The notes under the pieces: model-generated
What the model saw: the letters and a program-made list of their open reading frames with translations, nothing else
Told to the model about the DNA's origin: nothing
The model's database searches: none
Made by a program: the position numbers and the translations under genes
Origin: Streptomyces sp. ML-6
GTDB taxonomy: Bacteria > Actinomycetota > Actinomycetes > Streptomycetales > Streptomycetaceae
NCBI RefSeq assembly: GCF_030116705.1
Contig: NZ_JAOTIK010000001.1
Coordinates: forward strand, 6,538,501 to 6,602,500
Direction: 5' to 3'
DNA length: 64,000 nt
In this document: positions 18,132 to 26,121 of the stretch, piece after piece
Layout of the letters: the number at the start of each line of letters is the position of its first letter
Position numbering within the stretch: the stretch's first letter is position 1

Positions 18132-18323
18132 GAATCCGCCTCCGAGGAAGACCCATCGGCGGCACGGGGAGCATGAAAAAAACAGGCATGACGAAACCAC
18201 CGACAGGTGGTCTGTGTCTGTGCCTGTCAAAACACTGCGGAAAGCGCCGCAGCACGTGAACTGCAAGAAGTACGAACTACGCAGTGAGGTTAAGAACGAG
18301 TCGGGAGAAACGTCAAGGGTTTC
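18132..18323 (-). promoter_or_regulatory. Promoter and attenuator-like leader of the glycerol operon
   Basis: Minus strand. -35 TTGACG (18316-18311), 17-base spacer, -10 TTAACC (18293-18288). GAAAC/GTTTC inverted arms (18323-18307) flank the -35. In the roughly 150-base leader: hairpin CTGCGG-CGCTTT-CCGCAG (18252-18235) followed by TGTTTTG; then ACAGGCA (18227-18221) pairs with TGCCTGT (18188-18182), enclosing hairpin ACCACC-TGTC-GGTGGT, followed by seven Ts (18182-18176). Alternatively GACAGG (18228-18223) pairs with CCTGTC (18207-18202), which excludes the terminator stem. The pattern fits a terminator/antiterminator switch; GlpP, encoded in the same operon, is the obvious candidate effector. 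Confidence 0.6.
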
Positions 18324-18419
18324 CGGAAGGTTGCCGGGACATTGCGTGCGCCCGACGCCCGGCGGGCGGTGCCCCGCCGGCCCGCCGTCCGAGTGACGGG
18401 CCGACGGGCGAACGGGGAC

Positions 18420-18458
18420 GGGCGGGGCGCCGCGGGGCCGTGCCGCGCCGCCCCGCCC
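18420..18458 (-). terminator. Terminator after the amidase gene
   Basis: GGGCGGGGCG and CGCCCCGCCC form 10-bp arms with an inner CGCGG/CCGCG stem, 45 bases downstream of the amidase stop on the minus strand. No T-run follows, as is common in streptomycetes. Confidence 0.6.
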
Positions 18459-18502
18459 GCGGGGTGTCCAAGGGGCGTCCGGGAAGGTCCGGAAGACGTC
18501 CG

Positions 18503-20053
18503 TCAGCGCCCGGCCTGCAGCGCCGCCCAGGTCTTGGCCCCCACGAGACCGTCGGCCACCAGGCCCCGGCTCGTCTGGTAGCTGCGCACCGCGGTCGTCG
18601 TCGCCGGTCCGAAGCTGCCGTCGACGGCGACCGTCGAGCCGAGCGCCGCGGTCAGCGAACGCTGGAGCCGCTTGACCGCGTCGCCCGACGAGCCCTCCTG
18701 GAGGGAGGTCGCCGCACCCGCCGACAGCAGCGCGGTCCAGGTCCTGGCCCCCACCACACCGTCGGCCACCAGGCCGTGCGCCTTCTGGTAGGCGATCACC
18801 GCACTTTTGGTGGTGGGCCCGAAGCTGCCGTCCACCGCGCCGGCGTTCTGCCCCTGCTCGTTCAGCAGCCGCTGGACGGCCTTGACCTGGGCGCCCGTCG
18901 AGCCGCTCTGCTGGGTCGCGTACGAGGTGAAGCTCAGCCCGTCGCCGGTCTCGCCGCCGGTGTCCCCGCCGACCAGCTCCATGTAGCGGTTCCAGTCCCA
19001 GTACGGGCCGGGGTCGGTGTGGTCGTTGCCCGGCACCTCCTTGTGCCCCAGGATGTGCGCCCGGTCCTTCGGGATGCCGTACCGGTCGCACAGGTACTTG
19101 GTCAGGGCCGCCGACGAGCGGTACATCGTGTCCGTGAACCAGGACGGGTCGTCGACGAAGCCCTCGTGCTCGATGCCGAGCGACGAGGCGTTGGCGCTCC
19201 GGGCGTGGTACGCGGTGTCGCCGTCGCGCACGGTCTGGGTGATCTGGCCGTCGGAGGACCGCACCACGTAGTGGGCGCTCACCTCCGCCGTCGGGTTCTG
19301 GAACCAGCTGATCGAGCCCGCGTACGAGCCCTGCGTGACGTGGACGATGACCTTGTCGATCTTCTCCGTGCGGCCCTCGGTGTAGTTGTTCGTGTGGGCC
19401 GCGGCCCACAGCGCCGACGGGTAGTCGGTGCTCCGGGTGCTCAGGTCGGCGGCGGGGACCGAGCCCTTCTGCGGGGCGACCGGACGGCCTGTCACCGAGA
19501 TCCGCTCGCCCCCGGGCGCGACGGCGTCGAGCCCGTCGGCCAGGAAGGTGTAGACGGTGTCGGCGTACAGGGCGGCGAGGGCCCCCTGCGAGCCGCTGTA
19601 CCGGGCGACGACCGGGTACCAGGCGTCGATGTCGTCGCGCTCCCGGGCGTCGAGACCGAGCTTGTCCGCGTGGGCGCGCAGCACCGCCGCGCCGCCCATG
19701 ATGTTGGCCCCGGTGTCGGTGCGCAGCTCGGAGAGGGGTTCGCCGGTGAGGTCGGCGGCCCGTTCCAGCGACCGGTTGGTGGGGTTGCTCACCAGGTGCA
19801 TCACGCCGTAGCCGTTGGCCTGGCTGGGACGTCCCGAGTGGCCGTCGAGCCGGGTCTCGCCGTAGCCGACGGCCGCGAGCAGATCACGGGGGACGTCGAA
19901 CTCCGCGGCGGCCCGTGCGAACGCCCGGTTCATCGGGTGCTCGTCGCCCGGGGCGGCGAGGGCCGGGGTACCGGTCACGGTCAGGACGGTGGCGGTGAGG
20001 GCCGCGAGGACGGATGCGCGGCCCGTGGTGAGGGCGGCGGGACGTCTGGGCAT
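18503..20053 (-). CDS. Secreted N-acetylmuramoyl-L-alanine amidase with lysozyme-like and two peptidoglycan-binding domains
   Basis: 516 residues. Signal peptide 1-34 (ATVLTVTGTPALAAPGD). Residues ~42-175 resemble a lysozyme/SLT-like helical domain (FARAAAEFDVPRDLLAAVGYGETR, NGYGVMHLV). An amidase_2 domain at ~230-350 has zinc ligands His238 (VIVHVTQ), His345 and Asp347 (HTDPGP), and Glu297 in GIEHEG as a likely catalytic residue. Two PG_binding_1 repeats follow (~385-443 and ~455-513, each ending VDGSFGP...GLVADG...TW). It cleaves the MurNAc-L-Ala bond in cell-wall peptidoglycan outside the cell. The N-terminal domain's own activity is uncertain. Confidence 0.9.
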   Translation of the reverse strand: MPRRPAALTTGRASVLAALTATVLTVTGTPALAAPGDEHPMNRAFARAAAEFDVPRDLLAAVGYGETRLDGHSGRPSQANGYGVMHLVSNPTNRSLERAADLTGEPLSELRTDTGANIMGGAAVLRAHADKLGLDARERDDIDAWYPVVARYSGSQGALAALYADTVYTFLADGLDAVAPGGERISVTGRPVAPQKGSVPAADLSTRSTDYPSALWAAAHTNNYTEGRTEKIDKVIVHVTQGSYAGSISWFQNPTAEVSAHYVVRSSDGQITQTVRDGDTAYHARSANASSLGIEHEGFVDDPSWFTDTMYRSSAALTKYLCDRYGIPKDRAHILGHKEVPGNDHTDPGPYWDWNRYMELVGGDTGGETGDGLSFTSYATQQSGSTGAQVKAVQRLLNEQGQNAGAVDGSFGPTTKSAVIAYQKAHGLVADGVVGARTWTALLSAGAATSLQEGSSGDAVKRLQRSLTAALGSTVAVDGSFGPATTTAVRSYQTSRGLVADGLVGAKTWAALQAGR

Positions 20054-20529
20054 ACCTGCTCCTGCTCGGTGGGTGGGGGGAGAAGAATGGCCCCCGGGCC
20101 CGAGTGGGGTGGGGCCGAGGGGCCGCGAAGCCCGCCCAGACTATCTATCTGTTAAGGGCATGACAATCATCTGACGGTGTGTCGAACTCCCTTTCACCCC
20201 AACGGAGTTGAGCAATGTTCAGGGATGCCCGGTGACCTGCCCGGCGACCGGACCGACGGTGTGGACCCGCGCTTCCCCGGGGGTGCCCGCCCCTCCGGTC
20301 CGCGGCCGCGGACACCGGAACACCGGGCGGTACGGGTGCCGACGCGCCGGTCGGCGCGGGCCGCCGGATTCGTACACCCGGTCGCCCCAACGTCGTACGG
20401 GGGAACGCGGACCGGTTTCTTCTTCGCGAAGGCGTATAAAGGGTTCCTCCGGACCGGCCGGCGTCCCTCGATGGCACTCACCCCTCACGCGGCAGGGCGT
20501 CACCGCGTACGAGAGCGCAGGAGCGCCGC
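20054..20529. other. 476-base intergenic region with an amidase promoter
   Basis: On the minus strand TTGTCA (20166-20161), a 17-base spacer and TAGTCT (20143-20138) form a good sigma-70-type promoter, with a leader of about 78 bases to the amidase ATG. Toward the ACP gene the DNA is GC-rich with no promoter I can defend; GCGTATAAAGGG near 20430 is a possible -10. I find no convincing gene here. The amidase leader is too short for a c-di-AMP (ydaO-type) riboswitch. Confidence 0.5.
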
Positions 20530-20763
20530 ATGAGCACGGCAGAAGAGATCAACGACTTGCTGGTGGCGAACTTCGGGACCGACCCCCTCGCCATCCACCC
20601 CGAGGTGTCGCTGCGTCACCTCAGGCTCGACTCCCTCGCGCTGGAGGAGCTCCGGCTGCTCATCGAGGACCGGTTGGGCGTCGACCTGGACGATGTACAC
20701 CTGACCTCCCGGGACACCGTCGGACGGCTCGTCGACGCGGTGCACCGCAGGATCGCCGCGTGA
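20530..20763 (+). CDS. Acyl carrier protein
   Basis: 77 residues with the ACP four-helix pattern and phosphopantetheine attachment Ser35 in LRLDSLALEEL. The C-terminal helices (LGVDLDDVHLTSRDTVGRLVDAVHRR) are typical. It is not the housekeeping fatty-acid ACP, which would sit in the fab cluster beside fabD/fabH/fabF. Its stop overlaps the GTG of the ketosynthase gene, so the two are co-translated. It should carry the acyl chain for that ketosynthase after activation by a phosphopantetheinyl transferase, which is not encoded nearby. Confidence 0.9.
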   Translation: MSTAEEINDLLVANFGTDPLAIHPEVSLRHLRLDSLALEELRLLIEDRLGVDLDDVHLTSRDTVGRLVDAVHRRIAA

Positions 20764-22010
20764 CGGGCCGCCCGTACCGTCCCGAGCCGTTCGCCGCCGC
20801 CGTCACCGGAATCGGCCTGGTCACCGCGGCGGGCACCGGCACCGGGGCCACCTGGAGCGCCGTCACCGGGGCGGCGGACCCGCCCTCGGTCCTGCACCGG
20901 CCCGAACTCGACGGCCTGCCCTGCGACTTCATGTACACCATCACCGGTCTCGACCCCCGGACCGTGCTCGGGGTGGCCACCGCGCGGCTGATGGACCGCT
21001 TCTCGCAACTGGCCGTCATCGCGGCCCGCGAGGCCGTCGCCGACGCCGGACTCGACCCCCTGCTCTGGGACGGCGGACGGGTCGCCGTCGTCATCGGCTC
21101 CGCCCACGGCGGACTGCCCTTCTACGACGAACAGCACGCGGTCCTCGCCGAACGCGGCGCCCGCCGGGTCTCCCCGAAACTCGCCCCGCTCACCGTCGTC
21201 AACGGCGCGGCCAGCAGCGTCGCCACCGACCTCGGCGCCCTCGGCCCGAGCCAGGCCGTCTCCACCGCGTGCTCTTCCGGCACCGTCGCCATCGGCACCG
21301 CCCACCAGATGCTCCGCACCGGGGCCTGCGACGTCGTCGTCGCGGGCGGCGCCGAATCGGTCTGCTCCCGGCTGCTGATCGCCAGCGCCTGCCAGCTGAA
21401 GGCCGTCTCCACCCGGCGCGAGGACCCCGGGGCCGCCTGCCGCCCCTTCGACCTCCACCGCGACGGCTTCGTCGTCGGCGAGGGCGCGGGGCTCCTCGTG
21501 ATGGAGCGGCCGGAGCACGCCCGGGCCCGCGGCGCCACCGTCCGCGCGCACATCGCCGGTTACGGGGCCGCCTGCGACGCCTACTCCGCCGTCGCCCCCG
21601 ACCCCGGGGGCCGGGGCGTCGAACGGGCGCTGCGCGCCGCGCTCGCGGACGCCGGGATCGACGCCCGGGACATCGGACACGTCAACGCCCACGGCACCTC
21701 GACCGTCTCCAACGACCTCATCGAGGCGACGATGCTGCACCGGGTCCTCGGCGAACACCCCCTGGTCACCTCGACGAAGGCGATGACCGGGCACACGCTC
21801 GGGGCGGCCGGCGGCATCGAGACCGCACTGACCGTGCTGGCGCTCCAGCACCAACTCGTCCCGCCCACCGTGAACCTCGACGCCCCCGACCCCGCCGTCC
21901 CCGTCGACGTGGTGAGCAAGGAGGCCCGGCGGGGAACGTTCGACGCGGCCGTCAAGACCTCGCTCGGCTTCGGCGGACACAATGCCGCGCTCGTCCTCAC
22001 CAGGCCCTGA
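20760..22010 (+). CDS. Beta-ketoacyl-ACP synthase (KAS II type)
   Basis: 416 residues of the thiolase-fold ketosynthase family with an intact Cys-His-His triad: Cys171 (STACSSG), His311 (NAHGTST) and His345 (TGHTLGAAG). Also GEGAGLLVMER and the C-terminal GFGGHNAALVL. It condenses an acyl group with an ACP-bound malonyl unit. The GTG at 20760 overlaps the ACP stop; the upstream open frame is not conserved in style. With its own ACP and a hydrolase but no ketoreductase, acyltransferase or FabH, it may act on an intermediate supplied from elsewhere. Confidence 0.9.
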   Translation: MTGRPYRPEPFAAAVTGIGLVTAAGTGTGATWSAVTGAADPPSVLHRPELDGLPCDFMYTITGLDPRTVLGVATARLMDRFSQLAVIAAREAVADAGLDPLLWDGGRVAVVIGSAHGGLPFYDEQHAVLAERGARRVSPKLAPLTVVNGAASSVATDLGALGPSQAVSTACSSGTVAIGTAHQMLRTGACDVVVAGGAESVCSRLLIASACQLKAVSTRREDPGAACRPFDLHRDGFVVGEGAGLLVMERPEHARARGATVRAHIAGYGAACDAYSAVAPDPGGRGVERALRAALADAGIDARDIGHVNAHGTSTVSNDLIEATMLHRVLGEHPLVTSTKAMTGHTLGAAGGIETALTVLALQHQLVPPTVNLDAPDPAVPVDVVSKEARRGTFDAAVKTSLGFGGHNAALVLTRP

Positions 22011-22038
22011 CCGGAAACCCCAGAGACACGGAGCCACC

Positions 22039-22956
22039 ATGGCCGACGAGATCATCCGGACCCTGTCGGTGGACGGACTGCGCTACGGCTACCGGGTCCT
22101 GCGGCAGCCCACACCGCGCACCGAGCCGGTCATCGTGCTCGGCGGCGCGCTCCAGGGGATGCACGGCTGGCCGCAGATGGACGAGCACCTGGGGCCGCTC
22201 GCCTCCGTCGTCACCGCCGACCTGCCCGGCATGGGGGACGCCGACCCCATGCCGGCCGGCACCGGCAACGAGGTGCTGTGCGCCGCCGTCGCCGGGATCA
22301 TCGACGACCTCGGGGTGCCGAAGGTCAACCTCTTCGGGTTCTCCTACGGCACGGCGATCGCCTTCGGCTGCGCCCGGCGCGACCCCGGCCGCGTCGCCCG
22401 GCTGGTCCTCGGCGGGGTGCCGTCCCACATCACCGACGACCAGCGCGACCGGTGGAGCCGCGCCGTCGGCCGGCTGGACACCGGCGACCTGGAAGGGCTC
22501 GCCGACCTGGCCGCCGGGGTGCTGATGTGCCAGGACCCCGAGCGCCGGGTCCACCGGGGCGAACTGGCGCGACGCTATGTGCGGCGCTCGTTCCTGCACG
22601 CCCTGAACCATTCCCCGCACGCCGTGCGGTCCCTGCACCGGGCGCTGGAGCACCGGCCGGACTTCTCCGGCGGACTGACGGGCGTGCCGACCCTCGTCTT
22701 CGCCGGCGAGCACGACACGGTGACCTCGCCCGAACGGCAGCGCGCCTTCGCGGCCACGATCGAGGGCAGCCGCTTCGTCACGATCGGGGAGTCCGACCAC
22801 TGGGTCGTCCTGGAGCGGCCGGACGACGTCGCTGACCTCGCGGCCCGCTTCTTCACCGACCGCCCGCTGGAGCAGGCCCCCGGCCTCGCCACGCTCCCGG
22901 CCCAGACCCGCGCGGCGTCGTCGCGGGCGGCCGGGCGGCCCGGGGCGAGGCGGTGA
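22039..22956 (+). CDS. Alpha/beta hydrolase
   Basis: 305 residues. Nucleophile elbow GFSYGTA (Ser102), acid Asp226 (AGEHDTV) and His254 (SDHWVV) make a complete triad; the oxyanion-side LGGALQGMHGW precedes. The fold fits esterases, thioesterases and haloperoxidase-like hydrolases. It starts 28 bases after the ketosynthase stop with GGAG six bases upstream of the ATG, so it is probably in the same transcript. It may release the product from the ACP or hydrolyse an ester in the final molecule (inference). The last ~25 residues are Ala/Arg-rich and look unstructured. Confidence 0.85.
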   Translation: MADEIIRTLSVDGLRYGYRVLRQPTPRTEPVIVLGGALQGMHGWPQMDEHLGPLASVVTADLPGMGDADPMPAGTGNEVLCAAVAGIIDDLGVPKVNLFGFSYGTAIAFGCARRDPGRVARLVLGGVPSHITDDQRDRWSRAVGRLDTGDLEGLADLAAGVLMCQDPERRVHRGELARRYVRRSFLHALNHSPHAVRSLHRALEHRPDFSGGLTGVPTLVFAGEHDTVTSPERQRAFAATIEGSRFVTIGESDHWVVLERPDDVADLAARFFTDRPLEQAPGLATLPAQTRAASSRAAGRPGARR

Positions 22957-23187
22957 CGCGGTGACCGGGCGGCGGAGACCGGTTCCCGGCCGAAGCACAC
23001 GAGGCCGTGGGGCCCGTCGGTGGTGGGTGCCGGTCGGCCGGAACGCGAAGCCGGGGAACCGCTGGTGGGCACCGCTGCTGGTGGCCGCGAGCCCGTCGTG
23101 GCCGCGCACGGCGGCCAGCGGGTCGGTACGGGGGCGGGGAGGGGCGGTACGGGGGAGGGGTGCCAACCGGACCGGTACGGGACGGTT

Positions 23188-23640
23188 CTAACCTTCCGAC
23201 ACCACGTGCATGGCCGCTTCCTCGGCGGAGGCCCCGGCCCCGTCGATGCCGACGTCCTCGGCCGCCAGGGTGTCCGGCTCGTCGATGTCCAGCTGCCGGG
23301 TGAGCCGGCCGGCGCGCACCGTGCCCACCTCGCCGTCCCACGGCTCGCCGTCGCCGTCGGAGAGATCCCCCACGCCGTCCCCGTCGCCGTCGATCGCGGT
23401 GGTGTCGGGCAGTTCCCTGGCCAGCCGGCTCTCCAGCGACTCGCCGGTGTGCTGCTCGGCGGCGGTGGTGCCCAGATCCTCCACCGCCCACGGGCGCTCG
23501 GGCGGGGAGTAGCCCTCGTCGAGGGCGTCGGTCAGACCCCGGTCGTCCAGGGTGTCCTCGACGTCGAGTTGTTCCATGGGGTCCGAGGCCTCCGGCTGCT
23601 GGGGCTGGTAGACGTCATCTCCCCGGTCGGCATCATTCAT
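23188..23640 (-). CDS. DUF5709-type acidic protein
   Basis: 150 residues, strongly acidic. It matches the actinobacterial DUF5709 style: a DDVYQPQQPE start, LDVEDTLDDRGLTDALDEGYSPPERPW (core DEGYSPPERPW), GTTAAEQHTGESLESRLARE and repeated DGDGDG. No catalytic residues or membrane segments are visible. Function unknown; members are often abundant soluble proteins. The ATG at 23640 is preceded by AAGGGA. Divergent from the neighbouring DUF6296-type gene. Confidence 0.82.
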   Translation of the reverse strand: MNDADRGDDVYQPQQPEASDPMEQLDVEDTLDDRGLTDALDEGYSPPERPWAVEDLGTTAAEQHTGESLESRLARELPDTTAIDGDGDGVGDLSDGDGEPWDGEVGTVRAGRLTRQLDIDEPDTLAAEDVGIDGAGASAEEAAMHVVSEG

Positions 23641-23888
23641 GGTGTGTCCCTTCCCGATCCTCGGGGATCCCGGTCGCACATGCCGTGCATGCCGTGCACG
23701 CGACGCATACGACTCGGGACAAAGGGGGCCTTCGTGCGGTGTGTGCCCGAATGTCGTCGAACCGCCCGTACGGGTTCAGGATAAGTGGCCCGGGCGCGAG
23801 GCCGCTGCTCGGGCGTGACGGGCCGGACGGAGAGACCATGGAAGGTACAGGCGGAAGTGCCCTGCCCCACCTGTCACGGGAGGCCGCC

Positions 23889-24158
23889 ATGGATTACCCG
23901 GAGAGCTACCAGCTGGTGTTTCAGGCGTCCGCCGTGGAGGACGACACGGTGACCGTCTGGCGCACCGCCCAGTCGGGGGCGGGCGGACACCCGGTCTACG
24001 AGGACGAGACCGGGATCGTGCGTGCGGAGATCAACGACCGGGGCGAGGTCCGCATGCTGGCCAGTGGCGGCCACCAGATGCTCGGCACCCCGACCGTGGT
24101 GCGGGAGGTGGAGGGTGAACAACAGGGCGCGCCCCCGGGTGGCGACGGACCGGTGTAG
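23889..24158 (+). CDS. Small DUF6296-type protein
   Basis: 89 residues. Beta-rich: YPESYQLVFQASAVEDDTVTV, then GGHPVYEDETGIVRAEINDRGEVRMLASGGHQ (core EDETGIVRAEINDRGEV). The pattern recalls a Streptomyces family of unknown function that I know as DUF6296, but I could not check this. GGGAGG lies five bases before the ATG at 23889. No enzyme motif, signal or membrane segment. It is separated by a terminator from the convergent cold-shock-domain gene. Confidence 0.7.
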   Translation: MDYPESYQLVFQASAVEDDTVTVWRTAQSGAGGHPVYEDETGIVRAEINDRGEVRMLASGGHQMLGTPTVVREVEGEQQGAPPGGDGPV

Positions 24159-24193
24159 GCGGGCCGGCGCGGACGGAACCGGCGCGGACGGCG

Positions 24194-24243
24194 CGACGCC
24201 CCGCGGACCGGGACGACCCGAGGGGTCCGGTCGCGGGGCGTCG
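24194..24243. terminator. Bidirectional terminator
   Basis: CGACGCCCCGCGGACCGG pairs with its downstream complement (one bulged base) around a loop of about 15 bases, between two convergent genes. Confidence 0.65.
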
Positions 24244-24265
24244 GCCCTGCTGTGTGCTGTCCGGG

Positions 24266-24685
24266 TCAGCCCTCGGTCCAGCCGCGGTTCTTCGCGAACT
24301 GCAGCAACCCGCGCCGGATCTGCAGGATCTGAGACCCCGTCAGCGTCGGTGCCGACTCCAGCAGGACATCGGTGACGTCCCGCGTGAACTCGGCCGAGCT
24401 GAGCACGTCGCACAGGGCGTCGTCGTCCGACGCCCCGGAGACCGCCGCAGGCCTCGGCGGCGTCACGGGCTTCCCGTCCGCCCCCTCGGCGAGCCGGACC
24501 GACGAGGCCTTCAGCCCGCGGTCACCGTCCTCGATCTCGAACTCGACAGCCGTACCCGTATGCACATAGGACTCGGGGATCAACATGTCGTTCACATGGA
24601 GAAAGACATCCTCACCACCGTGATCGGGCGCGATGAACCCGTATCCCCGAGCTCCGTCGAACCGCACGACGCGACCAGAAACCAC
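24266..24685 (-). CDS. Cold-shock-domain protein with C-terminal extension
   Basis: 139 residues. Residues 1-65 form a cold-shock domain (GRVVRFDGARGYGFIAPD, then EDVFLHVNDM, GTAVEFEIEDGDRGLKA), with RNP1-like GYGFI and RNP2-like VFLHV aromatics for single-strand nucleic-acid binding. The second half is helical (LCDVLSSAEFTRDVTDVL, SQILQIRRGLLQFAKNRGW) and not part of classical CspA proteins. It likely binds RNA or ssDNA in the cytoplasm. The GTG at 24685 is chosen because the CSD starts right there; the ribosome site is weak (GGGGG). Confidence 0.85.
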   Translation of the reverse strand: MVSGRVVRFDGARGYGFIAPDHGGEDVFLHVNDMLIPESYVHTGTAVEFEIEDGDRGLKASSVRLAEGADGKPVTPPRPAAVSGASDDDALCDVLSSAEFTRDVTDVLLESAPTLTGSQILQIRRGLLQFAKNRGWTEG

Positions 24686-24892
24686 ACCAACCCCCAAGAA
24701 AGAACCGGGCCCCTTGCCCGTTCGCCACACATGGCTCGACCGGAGAATAGCCCTGGTCGATCGGGTCGCGCGACCCGATCGCAACAATCGGCTCCGGTCC
24801 GCGCCGGCGGAGCGCCCGACGGGGCGCGCGGATCGCCGCCCGTTGCCCGATGAGGACCGAAGCTGTCCGCAAGGGTGCGTAGCGTGCCGTTC

Positions 24893-26044
24893 ATGGCCGC
24901 CCAGAGGAACCCCGCCGCACCCGCCGTGCTGTCCACCCGCGCGCTGAACCGCGCCACGCTGGAGCGCCAGCTGCTGCTGCGCCGCACCGTGATGCCGGCG
25001 AAGGACGCCGTGGAGCACCTGGTCGGCCTCCAGGCGCAGAACGTCAAACCGCCCTACCACCAGCTCCTCGCCCGCCTCGACGGCTTCGATCCGGCCGAGC
25101 TCGCCGCGCTGCTGGAGTCCCGCGAGGCGGTCCGCATGGTCACCCTGCGGTCCACCATCCATCTGCACACCGCCGCCGACGCGCTCACCCTGCGCCCGTT
25201 CGTCCAGCCGGCGCGCGACCGGGAGGTCGAGCTGTTCCGCAAGGGGCTCGTCGGAGTGGACCGGGACCGGCTCCGGACGGCCGCCCGGGAACTCGTCGAG
25301 GAGCGGCCCCGTACGCCCAAGGAGATCCGCGAGGCGCTGGCGGCGCAGTGGCCCGACGCCGACCCGAAGGCGCTGGGGACGGCCGCCCGCTGCCTGCTGC
25401 CGCTGGTCCAGGTCACCCCGCGCGGAGTGCGGGGGAGGAGCGGCCAGGTCATGCTCACCACCCTCGGGCACTGGCTCGACGGCGCCCCGGAACGGGTCCC
25501 CTCCCCGGACGACCTGGTCCTGCGCTACCTGGGGGCCTTCGGGCCCGCCTCCGTCCGGGACATGCAGAGCTGGGCCGGGCTGACCCGGCTGCGCGAGGTC
25601 TTCGAACGGCTGCGCCCGCGGCTGATCACCTTCCGGGACGGGAACGGGACCGAACTCTTCGACCTGCCGGACGCCCCGCGCCCGGACGAGGACACCCCCG
25701 CCCCGCCCCGCTTCCTGCCCGAGTTCGACAACGTGCTGCTCGGCCACGCGGACCGCACGCGGGTGATCCCGCCCCAGTACCGGGGACGCAACGGGAACGG
25801 CAACCAGGCGTACGGCACGGTACTGGTCGACGGCTTCCTCGCGGCGATCTGGCGACTGGGCGCCGGTACCGGTCCGGAATCCGGCTCCGGAACCGCGGCC
25901 CTCACCGTGCAGCCGCTCGGCGATCTCGGCCACGCCGACCGCGACGCCGTCACCGAGGAGGCCGTGCGGATGCTCACCACCCTGACCGCACCGGACGCCG
26001 ACGCGTACGACATCAGGTTCGCGACATTCGTCGACTTCGGATGA
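24893..26044 (+). CDS. Winged-helix DNA-binding protein, AlkZ-like (HTH_42)
   Basis: About 383 residues. Shows the HTH_42/AlkZ pattern: LSTRALNRATLERQLLLRR, VEHLVGLQAQNVKPPY, whose QAQ is the QxQ catalytic-type motif of AlkZ-family DNA glycosylases, then MVTLRSTIHLHTAADAL and the late LPEFDNVLLGHADRTR. Such proteins unhook interstrand cross-links or bulky alkyl adducts; many homologues are uncharacterised. The start is uncertain: the ATG at 24893 has TAGCGT seven bases upstream, as in leaderless streptomycete mRNAs, while the GTG at 24884 has AAGGG eight bases upstream. It stands alone. Confidence 0.8.
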   Translation: MAAQRNPAAPAVLSTRALNRATLERQLLLRRTVMPAKDAVEHLVGLQAQNVKPPYHQLLARLDGFDPAELAALLESREAVRMVTLRSTIHLHTAADALTLRPFVQPARDREVELFRKGLVGVDRDRLRTAARELVEERPRTPKEIREALAAQWPDADPKALGTAARCLLPLVQVTPRGVRGRSGQVMLTTLGHWLDGAPERVPSPDDLVLRYLGAFGPASVRDMQSWAGLTRLREVFERLRPRLITFRDGNGTELFDLPDAPRPDEDTPAPPRFLPEFDNVLLGHADRTRVIPPQYRGRNGNGNQAYGTVLVDGFLAAIWRLGAGTGPESGSGTAALTVQPLGDLGHADRDAVTEEAVRMLTTLTAPDADAYDIRFATFVDFG

Positions 26045-26055
26045 GGACGGCGAGA

Positions 26056-26089
26056 GCGGCGGGGCCGTCACGGGAGGCGGCCCCGCCGC
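26056..26089. terminator. Bidirectional terminator
   Basis: Perfect 12-bp arms GCGGCGGGGCCG/CGGCCCCGCCGC with a 10-base loop between convergent genes. Confidence 0.7.
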
Positions 26090-26121
26090 CACCGGCCACG
26101 GCGGCCCGACACAACAGACGC

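Noticed and set aside
20054..20160. c-di-AMP (ydaO-type) riboswitch before the amidase, as seen for some cell-wall hydrolase genes
   Set aside because: From the likely start at ~20131 the leader is about 78 bases, too short for that riboswitch, and its conserved core is not visible.
22957..23187. 76-codon Arg/Trp-rich open frame after the hydrolase gene
   Set aside because: No ribosome site, odd composition and G-rich direct repeats (GGTACGGGGG) suggest non-coding DNA.
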